Source of the DNA: Trichosanthes cucumerina
Lineage: Eukaryota > Streptophyta > Magnoliopsida > Cucurbitales > Cucurbitaceae
Direction of reading: 5' to 3'
Assembly: GCA_036507285.1 (NCBI GenBank)
Contig: CM071835.1
Location: 3,241,501-3,305,500, forward strand
DNA length: 64,000 nucleotides
In this document: positions 33,379 through 44,520 of the stretch, one piece after another
Numbering within the stretch: position 1 is the first letter of the stretch
Layout of the letters: the number at the start of each line of letters is the position of its first letter
Notes under the pieces: generated by a model
The model's database searches: none
Told to the model about the DNA's origin: nothing
What the model saw: the letters and a program-made list of their open reading frames with translations, nothing else
Made by a program: the position numbers and the translations under genes

Positions 33379-35575
33379 TGAAGTGTTTTGGATCGCAGAG
33401 TTGAGTTGAGCTGGGTTGAGTTGAGGTGAGTTTCTGCATAATTATTTTGTCAATTAGTTCAGAAAGTCTGTTTTTGGAATTTAGAGTTGAGTTACTATGT
33501 AAGAGATATCTAGTGCATTTTTTTTTGTAACATTAATAAGTCTGATTTTTTGTAATTTTTTTCTTACTTTTTTTCCTAACAAATCAATTGAAAATACATT
33601 TGTCTACCATTTCAAAACTCAATTATGAGATTAACTACAAAATTACAATATATATTACCATTGGTCAAATTTATGTTAGAGATATTTGCAAAAATAATGG
33701 ATATTGAGATTGATATCAATTTTTCTTCTCCAATAAAATTCATCTAGAAACAATTTTCCTTTTCATATTTGCAACACTGAATTCAGATGTCTACTAAAAT
33801 ATATATATATTTCAACATCATTTTATTATTAAAAAAAATATCATTATTTTTTTCTTTTAGATTTTTTTTTTCAAAATATAGGCAGTGCATCATTTTTCCT
33901 CTTTTTGATATACATTAAACTTCTTTCAATTTATAGAAATCACATAATTTTAGTATTCATTTAACTTAATTCAATTGATAGAAATAAAATGTTGTATTAT
34001 TTATAACAACAAATTACAAATGATTAATGGAAGAAAGACAATGTACCGGTATTTTTTTTCCTTTAAACACGAATTAAACTTCTATTAAAATAAAGAAATC
34101 TAAGGTTTCATTGTCTAAACATATATATTGAACTTCTTTGAAACTTACAAATGAGAAACTTATCATGACCTTTTTTAAGTACTAATATAGTCGTATGTTT
34201 TAAAAATACAATGACCGTTACGTTTTTTTTTAAGGAACATTGTTTTGTTTACATTTGTTAAATCACATGAAGATGACAATCAAACAACGATATATTTCAA
34301 TATTAATGTCATGTGAAAGTGAAATATTCACAAAATATTAGCTGGTTATCAAAAACCTATTTTACATGATTCACAAAGATAATTATATATGTTCACAAAA
34401 TATAAGTAATGACCAACAATTAATGGGTCGAGTTTATATGTCTTAAGAAATATTGCTAGAGAAGAGAGTGAGACCAACTAAGTACATGTGCATTTCATAT
34501 TATTTTGAACCATGAGAATCTCGTTGGTCGCTGAGAATTATTGTCGGTGATACTCGTCGAAGAAGATACTGTTGGTTGCAAGATAAGGTCATCAACAATT
34601 GAAGTAAATCGTCAGATAAGGTAGTCGACAGTGGTCGTCAATTGTCACATATGGTCATCGATAGTGAAAGTCGTATGATAGTGGTCGCTGGAGAAGGTCA
34701 TCATAGGTGGTTGTCTGTTGTCGAATGCTGGATATGGTCATCGATTGCCAAAGATAGCTGTCGAATATTTTGAACCATGAGAACCTCGTTGGTTATTGAG
34801 AATTATTGTTGGTGATACTCGTCGGATAATATATTGTTGATTGCAAGATAAGGTCATCAACAATTGATGTAAATCGTCAGACAAGGTAGTCGACAGTGGT
34901 CGTCAATTGTCGCATATGGTCATCAATAGTAAAGGTCACCCGGTAGTGGTCGCCAGTGAAGGTTATCATAGGTGGTTGTCTGTTGTCGAACGCTGGAGAT
35001 CGGTCGCCAAAGATGGTCGTCAGAGGTAGTTTTTGGTTGTCGGAGATGGTCATCGATTTACAGAGATGATCGTCGAAGGTAGTTTTTCGATCACTGGAAA
35101 AGGTCCTTAGAGGTGGTTGTTGGTTGCCAAAGAAGGTTGTATAGAGGAGGTTTTTCCTCGCTAGAGATGGTCACCAATCGCTGAAAATGATCGTCAGAGG
35201 TAGTTTTTCGATTGCCGAAGATGGTCTCTAATCGGTGAAAATGGTCGTCGAAGGTGGTTTTCGATCACCGGTCGTCGGAGATGGTCGTCGTCAGTCATCG
35301 AAGATGGTCACCGATCTTCGAAAATGATCGTCGGAGGTGGTTTTCGATCTCGTGGAGATGGTTGTCGTCGGAGGTTTTCGCTCGTTAGGCGCCAGAGATG
35401 GTGGCCGGTTGTGGGAGATGATCGATGGAGGTGGTTACAGACTGCCAATGGTAGTTGTCAGGAAAAACGATGATAAAATATATTAATAGGATTACATTAA
35501 TTTATTCATGAGTGAAACACTGTGTTTAGTTTAAAATACAACCCAACTCAACTCAAATCATGGGCAAACACTCCC
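33379..35575. mobile_element. Possible Harbinger-like element carrying a minisatellite
   Basis: The left end (TGAAGTGTTTTGG then GAGTTGAGTTGAGCTGGGTT) and the right end (inverted GGGAGTGTTTG then TTGAGTTGAGTTGGGTTGT) are imperfect inverted repeats. Both are flanked by TAA (33376-33378 and 35576-35578). At 2.2 kb it is long for a MITE. Its right half is the GTCG-rich array at 34503-35440. No transposase frame is seen. Confidence 0.5.
34503..35440. repeat. GTCG-rich nested tandem repeats
   Basis: Two long units of about 265 bp start at 34503 and 34768, both with TTTTGAACCATGAGAA. They are followed by many short degenerate units of the type GGTCGTCGGAGATGGTCGTC. The strand is strongly G/T-rich and no frame is open through it. 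Confidence 0.8.
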
Positions 35576-35578
35576 TAA

Positions 35579-36474
35579 ATAAAAATCTTATAAGAATGAT
35601 GATGATGTTGGGCGGAAAACATATGATGTCATGGTGGGTCCTAAGGTGGATTCCTCTTGGTAGCCATCCACAAGATGCCACCTCACACAGAAAAATGCCC
35701 GCCCGAAATGTCGGGCACGGAAACTCATGATGCTCATATCCCTCATCATTTGTACCGTGGGACCCTCTCATTGGATTGCTACCCCACGCTACCCAAAACC
35801 AAAACTCCCTTTTGTACTTTCCTCTTTCTTTATCATTTCTTCATTTTCTTTATTATTTGTTCATAAGTGTAAGATATCATAATTTAATTCATTCAATTTA
35901 TTTTCTTTCTTTTTTTCAAAAGGTAGATGATACATTCATTCCAAAGAGCGGTAATACAAAAAAAATTTATATCACAACCAATAACCCAGAAACATAATTT
36001 GAACTAAATAAACAATAGCTAAAAAGACAATAAATCAACTGTCATACTAATATATTAATGATCATGAAATTTGTAGTTCAAATCTTCCAACTCTCATCCC
36101 ATTGTACACAAAAAGAAAAACTAAATAAACAATAAATTGTATATTTGAAAGAACGAATTTCACACCATGATATGAATTTAGTTATATAAATATAATCTAA
36201 CACATTCCCATGTTTGGTTACCATTTTTAAAAAATATTTGTATACATAAATTTGTCTTGTTTGTCCTATACCCAAATTTTTCTACCGCTGTCAAATTGTT
36301 ATAAGGACAATTATTAAACACTATGCACAAGTTTAAATTAGTTTGAAAATATTAATTATAATTTTTTTTTATGTTATTCATTTCGCTATCTGAAACTAGT
36401 TTCAATTCTTTGAAGATCATAACAACACTAGATCTAAGAAAAAAAAATTCAAAAGCCCCATCTAACCAAACTTC
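35579..36474. other. Intergenic region, no gene recognised
   Basis: A moderately GC-rich patch (35620-35790, with CCCGCCCGAAATGTCGGGCA, an imperfect hairpin) lies in AT-rich sequence. The two short frames over it on opposite strands have no family features. Confidence 0.4.
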
Positions 36475-36845
36475 ATCTCGTTGTAGGTGAGAAGCTCTTT
36501 GGGCTAAATTGTGTGCAACTTGATTTATGTGAGGCGAGGAACATGTTTAAAAGAGATTAGCGCCTGTACAATCTCCCACGTTTACTTCAATCATATGGAT
36601 GGCCTCTAAAGAATCAAATTCTACCACTAGTGGCATATGTATATTTTTTCGAAATGGACCTGTAATAATTCCCCAAAGCTCCAGAATGAGAATAAGTCAA
36701 CCCATGGATAAGAATTGATGACCAGCGGCATCAACCTTTCCTTCCCAATCTCATACGATCCAACCTAGACCACTACAGTTTAGAGTTGAACACCATGACG
36801 CATCAGTACTAAGGCTCCACGCCCCCTTAATATGTGGAATCCATG
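36475..36845 (-). pseudogene. Fossil LINE RNase H domain
   Basis: On the minus strand, one frame reads through an RNase H-like domain of the RVT_3 type found at the end of plant non-LTR retroelements. WSLSTDASW carries the first catalytic Asp, LELWGI the Glu, VVEFDSLEAIH the second Asp, and the C-terminal helix VAHNLAQRASH closes it. Two in-frame TGA codons and a damaged part near the end break it. No reverse transcriptase is present, consistent with a 5'-truncated insertion. Confidence 0.7.
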
Positions 36846-37715
36846 ATGTAGTGTATTTGTAATCAAATAAAATTGATTATTATGCGTACCGACCGGCTGA
36901 AATTATCATCTTCGAAATTAAGTTAGAAACTAATAGAAAGAATTAAAAAGATTGATCAATTTAAACCTAGCTAACTAAAATAAGGACATATTGTCATCTT
37001 AAACATTGATAATTTCATCTAATTTGTAGTCGATTAATAGCCAAACAATAGTTCCAAAATTTGTAGTTCAAATAATTTTAAACTCAACGCCAAAATGCTT
37101 GAATTCAACCCAAACAAACACTCAAGGCACGTTTAAAGAAGACTAGTTATACTTGTACCTTTTATGTAGTTTTTAAAATTAGTATATTAATTTTAATATT
37201 TACTTAAGTTCCCTGGACGAGATTTAATGAAATTAGATATTGACGTGCCGAAGAAAAATAGAGGTAGTTTTTTTCCGTTAAATTACCAGTTTAACTTCAA
37301 TGTTTGTATTAAATAAGTTTATGAATTAAAATATAACTTATTTCAAAAAACAACATAAATAAATAGAATGTAACTAGTGAGTTTAGAAATTTTCATGTTT
37401 ATAATGGATATATAAACTTTAAAATTGTCTAATATATCTATTAACTATCAAACGTATGCATTAAAGTGAGCTTAGTTTAACGATATTTGATATATATATA
37501 TACTCATCTTAATCAATGTTCAAATCTCTGTTTTACCAAACATGTTGTTGAACTCATTAAAAAAAGTTCCAATTTTATGTCTATGAGCTTGTGAATTTTA
37601 AAAGAAATGTCTAATACCGTAGATACATAAAATTGAAGGTTAAAAAATTTATTAAAGCCCTTTTAAAGTTAATGGAACTATTAATCACTAAAAATTTGGG
37701 GATTGATAAGATACA
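36846..37715. other. Intergenic AT-rich region
   Basis: I see no gene, RNA gene or bounded repeat here beyond simple A/T runs and a short TA run near 37495. Confidence 0.4.
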
Positions 37716-37723
37716 CTTTTTAG

Positions 37724-38281
37724 TAGGGGTGTACAAGTAACCCGGTAACCCGACCAACCCGGACTACCCAACCCAAACCGTAAGAGTTGGGTAGGGTTAT
37801 ATTTTTTTTCGGTTTGGGTTGGGTTAGAAGTTTGGAGAACCGAAAAGTTCGAGTCGGTTCTCGGGTTGGGCCTCTTAGGCTCAGGTTGACCCAACCCAAC
37901 CCAACCCAACCCGAAGTTTATATTTTTTAATTTTATTTTAATTAAATATATACTTATAAATGAATTATTTGTCAATTTTCTTATGTTTTCTTCTAGACTT
38001 CTAACAAAATGTTAAGATGTTATGGATTTGAAGTTTGATATTTGAATTTTATGTGATTTTAGTTATTAATTCAAGAAAAAAGTATTTTAAATAATTTAAA
38101 TAATTATAAAAAAAATTAAAAAAGTTAACCCGGTGACCCAACCCAACCCAACCCGAAAATGTTGGGTTGGGTTACTCTCATGAATAGGGTTGGTTGGATT
38201 GAAGAAATGATCAACCCGAATTTTCGGGTTGGTCCAAAAATCTCCCTCAACCCAACCCAACCCGGCTTATGTACACCCCTA
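37724..38281. mobile_element. hAT-like non-autonomous element, 558 bp (copy A)
   Basis: Perfect 12-bp terminal inverted repeats TAGGGGTGTACA / TGTACACCCCTA are flanked by the 8-bp duplication CTTTTTAG (37716-37723 and 38282-38289). Both ends are packed with AACCC/GGGTT motifs. It is the inverted counterpart of the 558-bp element at 62026-62583. The 95-residue frame at 37688-37975 is a product of the GGGTT repeats and not a gene. Confidence 0.85.
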
Positions 38282-38289
38282 CTTTTTAG

Positions 38290-38669
38290 TCTAGGAACAA
38301 CTTAGACAAATATATAACAAGTTTAAAATGTTTTTGTTCTAGAAAATGTTGATGTCTCAATTTTATAAAAGGGTTGATGTTGCAATGGATTTTTCTATTA
38401 TTTTTTTTAAATAAAAATATTTAAATTAATAAATAAACATTTTATACTTTTAAATGAGTTAAAATACTTGTTATAATATTATATTTAAATCAGGTTACAT
38501 TTTGTTGTTATTCTTTTAATATTCTATTGATTTTGTACGATATAATGGAAATATCGATTTACCTTTTATGTCGGAATTGAATCTATGGATATGTGAAAAT
38601 GTTGACATATCACAAAAAATTAATACTATGATAGTACACCTTTGAAATTCCCAAGACATAACCTTCTAA
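38290..38669 (+). repeat. Dispersed repeat, direct copy of 40160-40500
   Basis: The sequence at about 38380-38640 resembles 40260-40500 in the same orientation. Shared phrases are TTATAATATTATATTTA, TATTCTATTGATTTT/TATTTTATTAATTTT and AAATATCGA. The Mutator-like element lies between the two copies. Confidence 0.5.
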
Positions 38670-38678
38670 TTAAATTTA

Positions 38679-40074
38679 GGAAAAAAATCGTTATAAATTG
38701 ACCCTAAACTTGGCAGGTTGTATCAATTTTATCCTCGAACTTTCAATTTTAAACTTCAACTTAGCATATCTTATCAATTTTAACCATAAACTTTTAATTT
38801 TATCAATTTAAACATAAAAAATTAGCAGATTGTATCAATTTTAACTCTAAAATTTCAATTTCATCAATTTAAATCTCAAAGTTAAATAAGTGTATCAATT
38901 TACACCCTCACTTAAGTTTTCGTTTCAATTTCCGTTAGAAATATTTTCCACAAGTGTCCAAAAGCCATATGTTGCTATACATGTGTTAGAAATATTTCTC
39001 ACATATGTGTTATTAAAAAAAAAAAGAATCCTAAATAAAACTAGAGTACTAGACTCGTCCTAATGTTTTTCAATTTCAATGACATGATTTTTTTTTTAAT
39101 TCCTTATTTTTTTTTGTTTTGATTATGTTGTTTTTTTCATTTCATCAATGGAGAGTTTTTTTAATTATAATGCATGATTCTACTCAATCGCTTTGAGTAG
39201 AAACAAAAAACTTAATTGCACCAATGTTTTTTTCTCAATGGGTACTCTCATTCTTTAATCACCAATATGATTTTTAAAAAAATTTCTCATTGGTCTCAAA
39301 CTTAACTTGTCATTCCTTGATACAATAGAAGTAGAGATTTCGTAATCACCCACGTCAGAATCTTTGTCCCCTTCCTCTTTAGTATCAATGTCACTTAAAT
39401 CTTTTATAAGATTGTGGATGCAACCAACAAGGTCGGCTATGACTAGTCATTGTGTTCATTGGTGTCACATTGTCCACTATCGTATTTCTTGTTCTCGCAT
39501 TTTAGTCGAGCTCAAACCTTCACCACCCGAAGTCGCCATGGTCATCGCTACCTTCAATGATGTCACCGCCTTGGATCTTCTTCACACTCGTCGTCGCTAG
39601 TATCGACACCAAAGGCGAGGGAAATACAAGAATCTATTTGTTTTTGTGTGGTTCTACTTTCGAGAGTCGAGTTCGCAGTTTTTATGATGGTAGTGATCAC
39701 CTAATCTGGAATGATTTAATCATTTTTTGATAATTTTGGTTTTAAAAAATAACAAACGAGTATATATCATAGATTAACATGTGACTTTGGGGATGCGTGA
39801 GAAACGTTTCTAATAGTGATTGGAACAGAAACTTAACTGAGGGTGTAAATTGATATATTTATTCAAATTTGAGGTTTAAATTGATGAAATTGAAAATTTA
39901 GGTTAAACAAATTGATACAATCTACCAAGTTTGAGGTTTAAATTGATGAAATTGGAAGTTTAGAGTTAAAATTAATACAATTTGGCAAGTTTGAAGTTTA
40001 AATTGATGAAATTAAAAGTTTAAGGCTAAAATTGATACAACGCCAAGTTTATAGTCAAAATTGATTTTTTCTCC
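38679..40074. mobile_element. Long-TIR Mutator-like element, 1.4 kb
   Basis: A perfect 9-bp duplication TTAAATTTA (38670-38678 and 40075-40083) flanks inverted ends GGAAAAAAATC and, inverted, GGAGAAAAAATC. The inverted repeats run about 300 bp and are built of roughly 50-bp subunits around ATTGATACAA/TTGTATCAAT. A long TIR with a 9-bp duplication defines Mutator-like elements. No transposase is seen. The core (39360-39650) is richer in G and C than the ends. Confidence 0.8.
39360..39650. other. GC-richer core of the Mutator-like element
   Basis: The core contains GAAGTCGCCATGGTCATCGC and CACACTCGTCGTCGCTAG. It has one 78-codon open frame (39364-39600) without known motifs. It could be a captured gene fragment, as in Pack-MULEs, but I do not recognise a protein. 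Confidence 0.3.
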
Positions 40075-40574
40075 TTAAATTTATTTTTATATTTAGACAA
40101 ATATTTTTTTGAACATATTTATTTCTTAGTTAGGACTAAGAAAAGAAAGGTCGGTTAAGTTTCAAGGTTTTAAATATCGATGTCGATGAAAATATCGAGG
40201 TTTGAGTCTTATGGAAATGTCGATGTAAATATTGATAAAATGTAGATATCCATGGATATTTATGATTTTTTTTTTAAAACAACAAATTTAAAAACTATAT
40301 TTAAATTAGAAAATAAATATTCTAAACTTTTTAAATGAGTAAATACTTATTATAATATTATATTTATATTTTGTTATGATTTTTTTAATATTTTATTAAT
40401 TTTATACGGTGTAATAAAAATATCGACTCATCCTTGGGAACATAAATATATAGAAATATGGATAGAAAGGGTCTGACATAGGACCGAAATTTAATACTAC
40501 GGTTAGTTTAACTTCAAATTATGTTTTGCATTATAATTTATATTTAATTGGAAAAGGGGAAAAAGGAAATCCCA

Positions 40575-40860
40575 CGTGTTGAGGGGGGCTGAATAAAGGG
40601 TTGGGACCTGAGTCTTGGGATCGGGACCCAGTTAGAATGAGACAACAGCCGGTTAAGGGTCCCACAATTAGAAGCCATGTGGCGGACCCCGCCAGCCGGG
40701 AACGACAGAGAACCCTCCAAGTTGCGAGGTCAATGATAATGGCTAGCCCACGCCGGACCCACTGCCGCCACGTATACACTATCATTTCTTTTCTCCTACT
40801 GGTCCCACTTTTCACAATTGGGGTTGCCAACTCATCCAGTCAGCTCGAGAAAATTTCTAG
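40575..40860. promoter_or_regulatory. GC-rich island with G-box
   Basis: This island stands out from its AT-rich surroundings. It contains CACGTG (40573-40578), GCCACGTATA near 40767 and several CCGGA/GCCGG motifs. It could be a promoter or a conserved non-coding element, but no gene starts nearby on either strand. Confidence 0.3.
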
Positions 40861-41040
40861 GTACCATTATACTACCTTTTTTTTTTTCGCACCATATTTT
40901 TAAGTTTATAAATTATTTTTAATACGATAACACCTCAAATGATTTATTATCAACTCCACATCATTGTAAAAAAAAAAAAATATATTGACATGACCAAACA
41001 ACAAATGAGAATAGCATAGAAACTTTTTCATACTATAATT

Positions 41041-41235
41041 TTTCTAGTTTCGGCTCAAGCTCCAAACTACATATTACATTGGTGTGATATTGTCTACTTT
41101 GGACATAATCTCTCATGGCTTTACTTTTGGTTTCACCAAAATGTCTCATACCAATGGAGATAATGTCTCTCACTTCTACACCCATGATCTTCACCTTATC
41201 TATTCGATATGAGATTTTGGTCGCACTCCCAACAA
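41041..41235 (-). repeat. LTR-like dispersed repeat, copy 1
   Basis: The minus strand reads TTGTTGGGAGTGCGACC, then ATCATGGGTGTAGAAGTG, ATCTCCATTGGTATGAG and CAATATCACACCA. This order is common in short plant LTRs (TRIM type). No paired LTR or duplication is seen. Confidence 0.45.
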
Positions 41236-43917
41236 TTTTGTATACGCACATTTGTGAACCTGATTTTAAAATTTTATAGTTCTCAATATTATAGTCTTAT
41301 AGAAGACATGTTGTTTTTCAATAGATAATAATTATTTTCTAGAGAGAATAGATTATGTATGTTTTACTTAATTAAGTGAAAACTAATATTTGTGACAATG
41401 CAAATTAAATTATGTTGCTTTTTATATCTCATGTGTTTAATCTTGGAGAAAATAATGAAAATTTAATTATATTTTCTGAACCAATATTTTATGTCCACAT
41501 ATGTACATTATTTTCTTTGGTTGCTTAAATAAAATAAGATAGGAGATGGATGAGACATGTCAAATCTTACTAACTTATAACCAGTAATGAAGCTATACAA
41601 TAATAGGTCTAGAGAGTTTGAGCTCTCTGAACTTAGAATATATACTATTTTGATGGATCTTCAAAGTTGGATTATATGTCACAAATGACAAACATACCTT
41701 CTACCTAGCCTTCTCACATGTAGGTGCTCGAGTTTGAGCCTTCACCTTTAAAATGGTTTTTTCACTTTTCAATATTTTTAGATTTCTCATTCCTCCTTAT
41801 ACGTACACATTACACACATTTCCATTCTTAAATGTGCATGTTTGATGTTTATTCTTTCTCTTTTTTTTTTTTAAATATTTTTTAATATATATGTTTATAA
41901 AATGTTGTTATCTCTTTTTTATTGTAAAAAATGGTGAGAAAACAAACATACTCTTAAAACCAAAAAATAAAAAGTAAAATATGAAAGTCACCTTTACTTT
42001 TTTGTTTTATGTTTTCGATCTAAGTTTAAGCCTATTTGTTTCCATTCCTTTTACTTTTAAATATATATTTTAAATTTGTAGTCATATTTAAAAACCAAAA
42101 ACACATTTCTAAATACCTTTTTGTTTAGTTTTTCAAATTGGGCTGGGATTGCAAGAAAATTTGTGGAAAGTGAATCATCGGAATGTGAGCAAACCCAAGC
42201 TTTGGTTTTGAGAAAAAGTATTGATGACCAAATGTACTAGCTTTGATTTATTCTTGAGCTCGATAATTTCTTTTATTGGGGTGATCGAAACCCTAATCTC
42301 GTTCGATAAATATGGGAAATGTAGGCACTTAAGCAAGAAAAACCTCTAGTCTTCTTCACTACAATATATTCCTCCCATTGAAAAATCCTAGCTGACTTTA
42401 GTATAGGAGTGTGTGTGGTCGAGTGTTGCATCGTTCATTATTTCTTTCTCTCTCTTTTGTAGGTAGCCATTCATCCACCTCCCATTTCTCAGTTGAAAGC
42501 ATGCAAATCTAACTCAGTCAGATCCATACATCAACATATAATATTTTGTTTTTTGTTTTTAGGAAAAAAAACGTTTTATATTTGTTCTTATTTCTCTTTT
42601 CTAATGTTTATATAAACACATTCTAAAAATTATGTAGAAAGTTTAGAAATAACAAAACCAAAGTTTCTTATTTCTGGTATATTTTAGTTTCTAGTTTTTA
42701 ATTTTTTAAAAGCATGAATAAACGCATTATCTGGTCATTCTTTGACTTATGAAATTCATAATAAATATTTAAAACAATATATAACCTAAAAATTTTAAAT
42801 ATTTAATTTTAAAACAAAAAATTCTTTTAAAACTCTTTTTAAAAAATTACCGAACACGTTTTGATTTAGACAACCAACAAAAAGTAAGTTACCTCTCACC
42901 ATTCTATTTTTCTTTATTAAAAATAGGGAAAAAAGAAAAGAAAAGAAAAGAAATGTTGCCTAACGGACCCTAAAAGTGCATGTTTTGCCCTAGATCTAGA
43001 TACGTATGATTTCATTCATTCAATAATTTCCGAGTTTCTACTAAAATGCATTAATACCTTACACATGGAATGTAATTAAACATAAAAAATATCTCCATTG
43101 GGTTATTTGCTTAAAAAAAAATAAATTAATTAAGAACTAGCTCCGGGGAGTAGGGAATTTTTGTTCTTAAGCACATGCTTATGGGCAAAGGTAATGGTGA
43201 GCAATTATCTTAGACAAACCTAGGAGATCATAATATACTTTAGAACTTTAAATATGAGAATGAGGGGGAATTAATTTCCATATAATATTACCAACTTAAA
43301 ATGTTTCTAAAAGAAGAAATACATATAAATGTGTTAATGACTACGAGGATATGTGGTTCAAACCTTGAATACTTAGACAATACATTTATACTATGAGCAA
43401 AATAATCTTGTCATTCTTGGCTTATAAAATGCAAAAGCAAGTTTTTTTTTTTTTTTAAATAAATATAGGAAAAATGATGATACCTTGAAACTGATCGAAA
43501 ATGTAAATGGGTTAGAGATTTTGGAGTGATGAGACATTATTGAATTGAAAGACCCCATATCACTACTCATTTGAAAGTAGAAATTAAAGGAGCTAGCTGT
43601 GGCAAGACAATTTTATTAAAAGTAAATGAGACCACCTTAAAAGCCAAGATGAAACTTCTCATAGGAACAATACAACCGCAAATGGCAATATTGAAGCCTC
43701 TGATGATCATCTCTCCCTCACCACCGCCATCATCATCACACCATATTTCAGTTTCATTGCTGTTCAGACTCGCACAACAAAATGTTAGCTAGTAGGGACA
43801 AAGAAAAAGTGAAAGTGAGATCCCCTCTACATCTATGGGTAAAAAACTACCTGTTATATTGTGACGATCTTATCGAATGATTTCTAAAAAAATACTTAGT
43901 ATTATAGTTCAACTCGT

Positions 43918-44085
43918 ACTCCAATCCACAATGTTAGCTAGTGATATTGTCCACTCTGGACGTAAACACTCATGACTTTACCTTTAGTTCTCTCAAAAGA
44001 TCACTTCATACAATAGAGATAATTGTTCTCACTTATATATCTGTGATCATTTCTTTCTCTAGCAAATGCAGGACTTTATTTGCAC
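43918..44085 (-). repeat. LTR-like dispersed repeat, copy 2
   Basis: Diverged relative of 41041-41235 in the same orientation, sharing GATATTGTCCACTCTGGAC, CATGACTTTACCTTTAG-like and GATCATTT-type phrases on the plus strand. Confidence 0.4.
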
Positions 44086-44154
44086 GCTTAACACACCTTC
44101 AAACTCAGCTATTATATTGTTGAACTTAAAAAGGATGAGGAGAGCCAAAGAGAG

Positions 44155-44240
44155 CATAACCTAACTAGCATGATGGATGTGTTGACGGTCACGAAATCTA
44201 TGGTACGAATCCCCCCAACCCTAATTGTACTAAAAAAAAA
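44155..44240 (+). repeat. SINE-like element with B box and A tail
   Basis: CTAGCATGATGG (A-box-like) is followed by GGTACGAATCC (10 of 11 to the B box) and ends in an A run at 44232-44240. It has the same layout as the pieces at 3692 and 63322. Confidence 0.45.
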
Positions 44241-44520
44241 TACTTATTTTGTTTTTAGAATTTGGCTAATAACTCAAATGATACCATAAGAAAGATAACA
44301 ACTATGATAGAGAAATAGTAAGAAAACAAACACAATTTTTAAAAATCAAATGGTTATCAAACGAGGTCTTTAACTTTTAGTCAAGACCGGTTATATATTA
44401 TGTGTGTCAACTAATTGAGCTTCTTAGTTTGACAACTAGAAAATATAATGATAATTTCTCTCTGTCATATATTTTAGTGTAAAACTGTCAGTCATATTCT
44501 GAGAACCTTAGCTTACAATA

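Larger units (their letters stand above)
40084..44520. other. Gene-free region between the Mutator-like element and the NAC promoter
   Basis: This AT-rich stretch holds the dispersed repeat copy (40160-40500), a GC-rich island (40575-40860), two related LTR-like fragments (41041-41235 and 43918-44085), and a SINE-like piece at 44155-44240. No gene is supported, and the short frames near 41033-41251 and 43571-43792 lack family motifs. Confidence 0.45.

Noticed and set aside
34503..35440. CRISPR-like or satellite array
   Set aside because: Unit length and spacing vary and there are no unique spacers. It is a plant minisatellite.
37688..37975. 95-codon frame similar to the frame at 62413-62607
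   Set aside because: The similarity comes from the shared 558-bp hAT-like element and its GGGTT arrays. It is not a conserved gene.
39364..39600. 78-codon frame in the Mutator-like core
   Set aside because: No recognisable domain. Kept only as a possible captured fragment and not as a gene.
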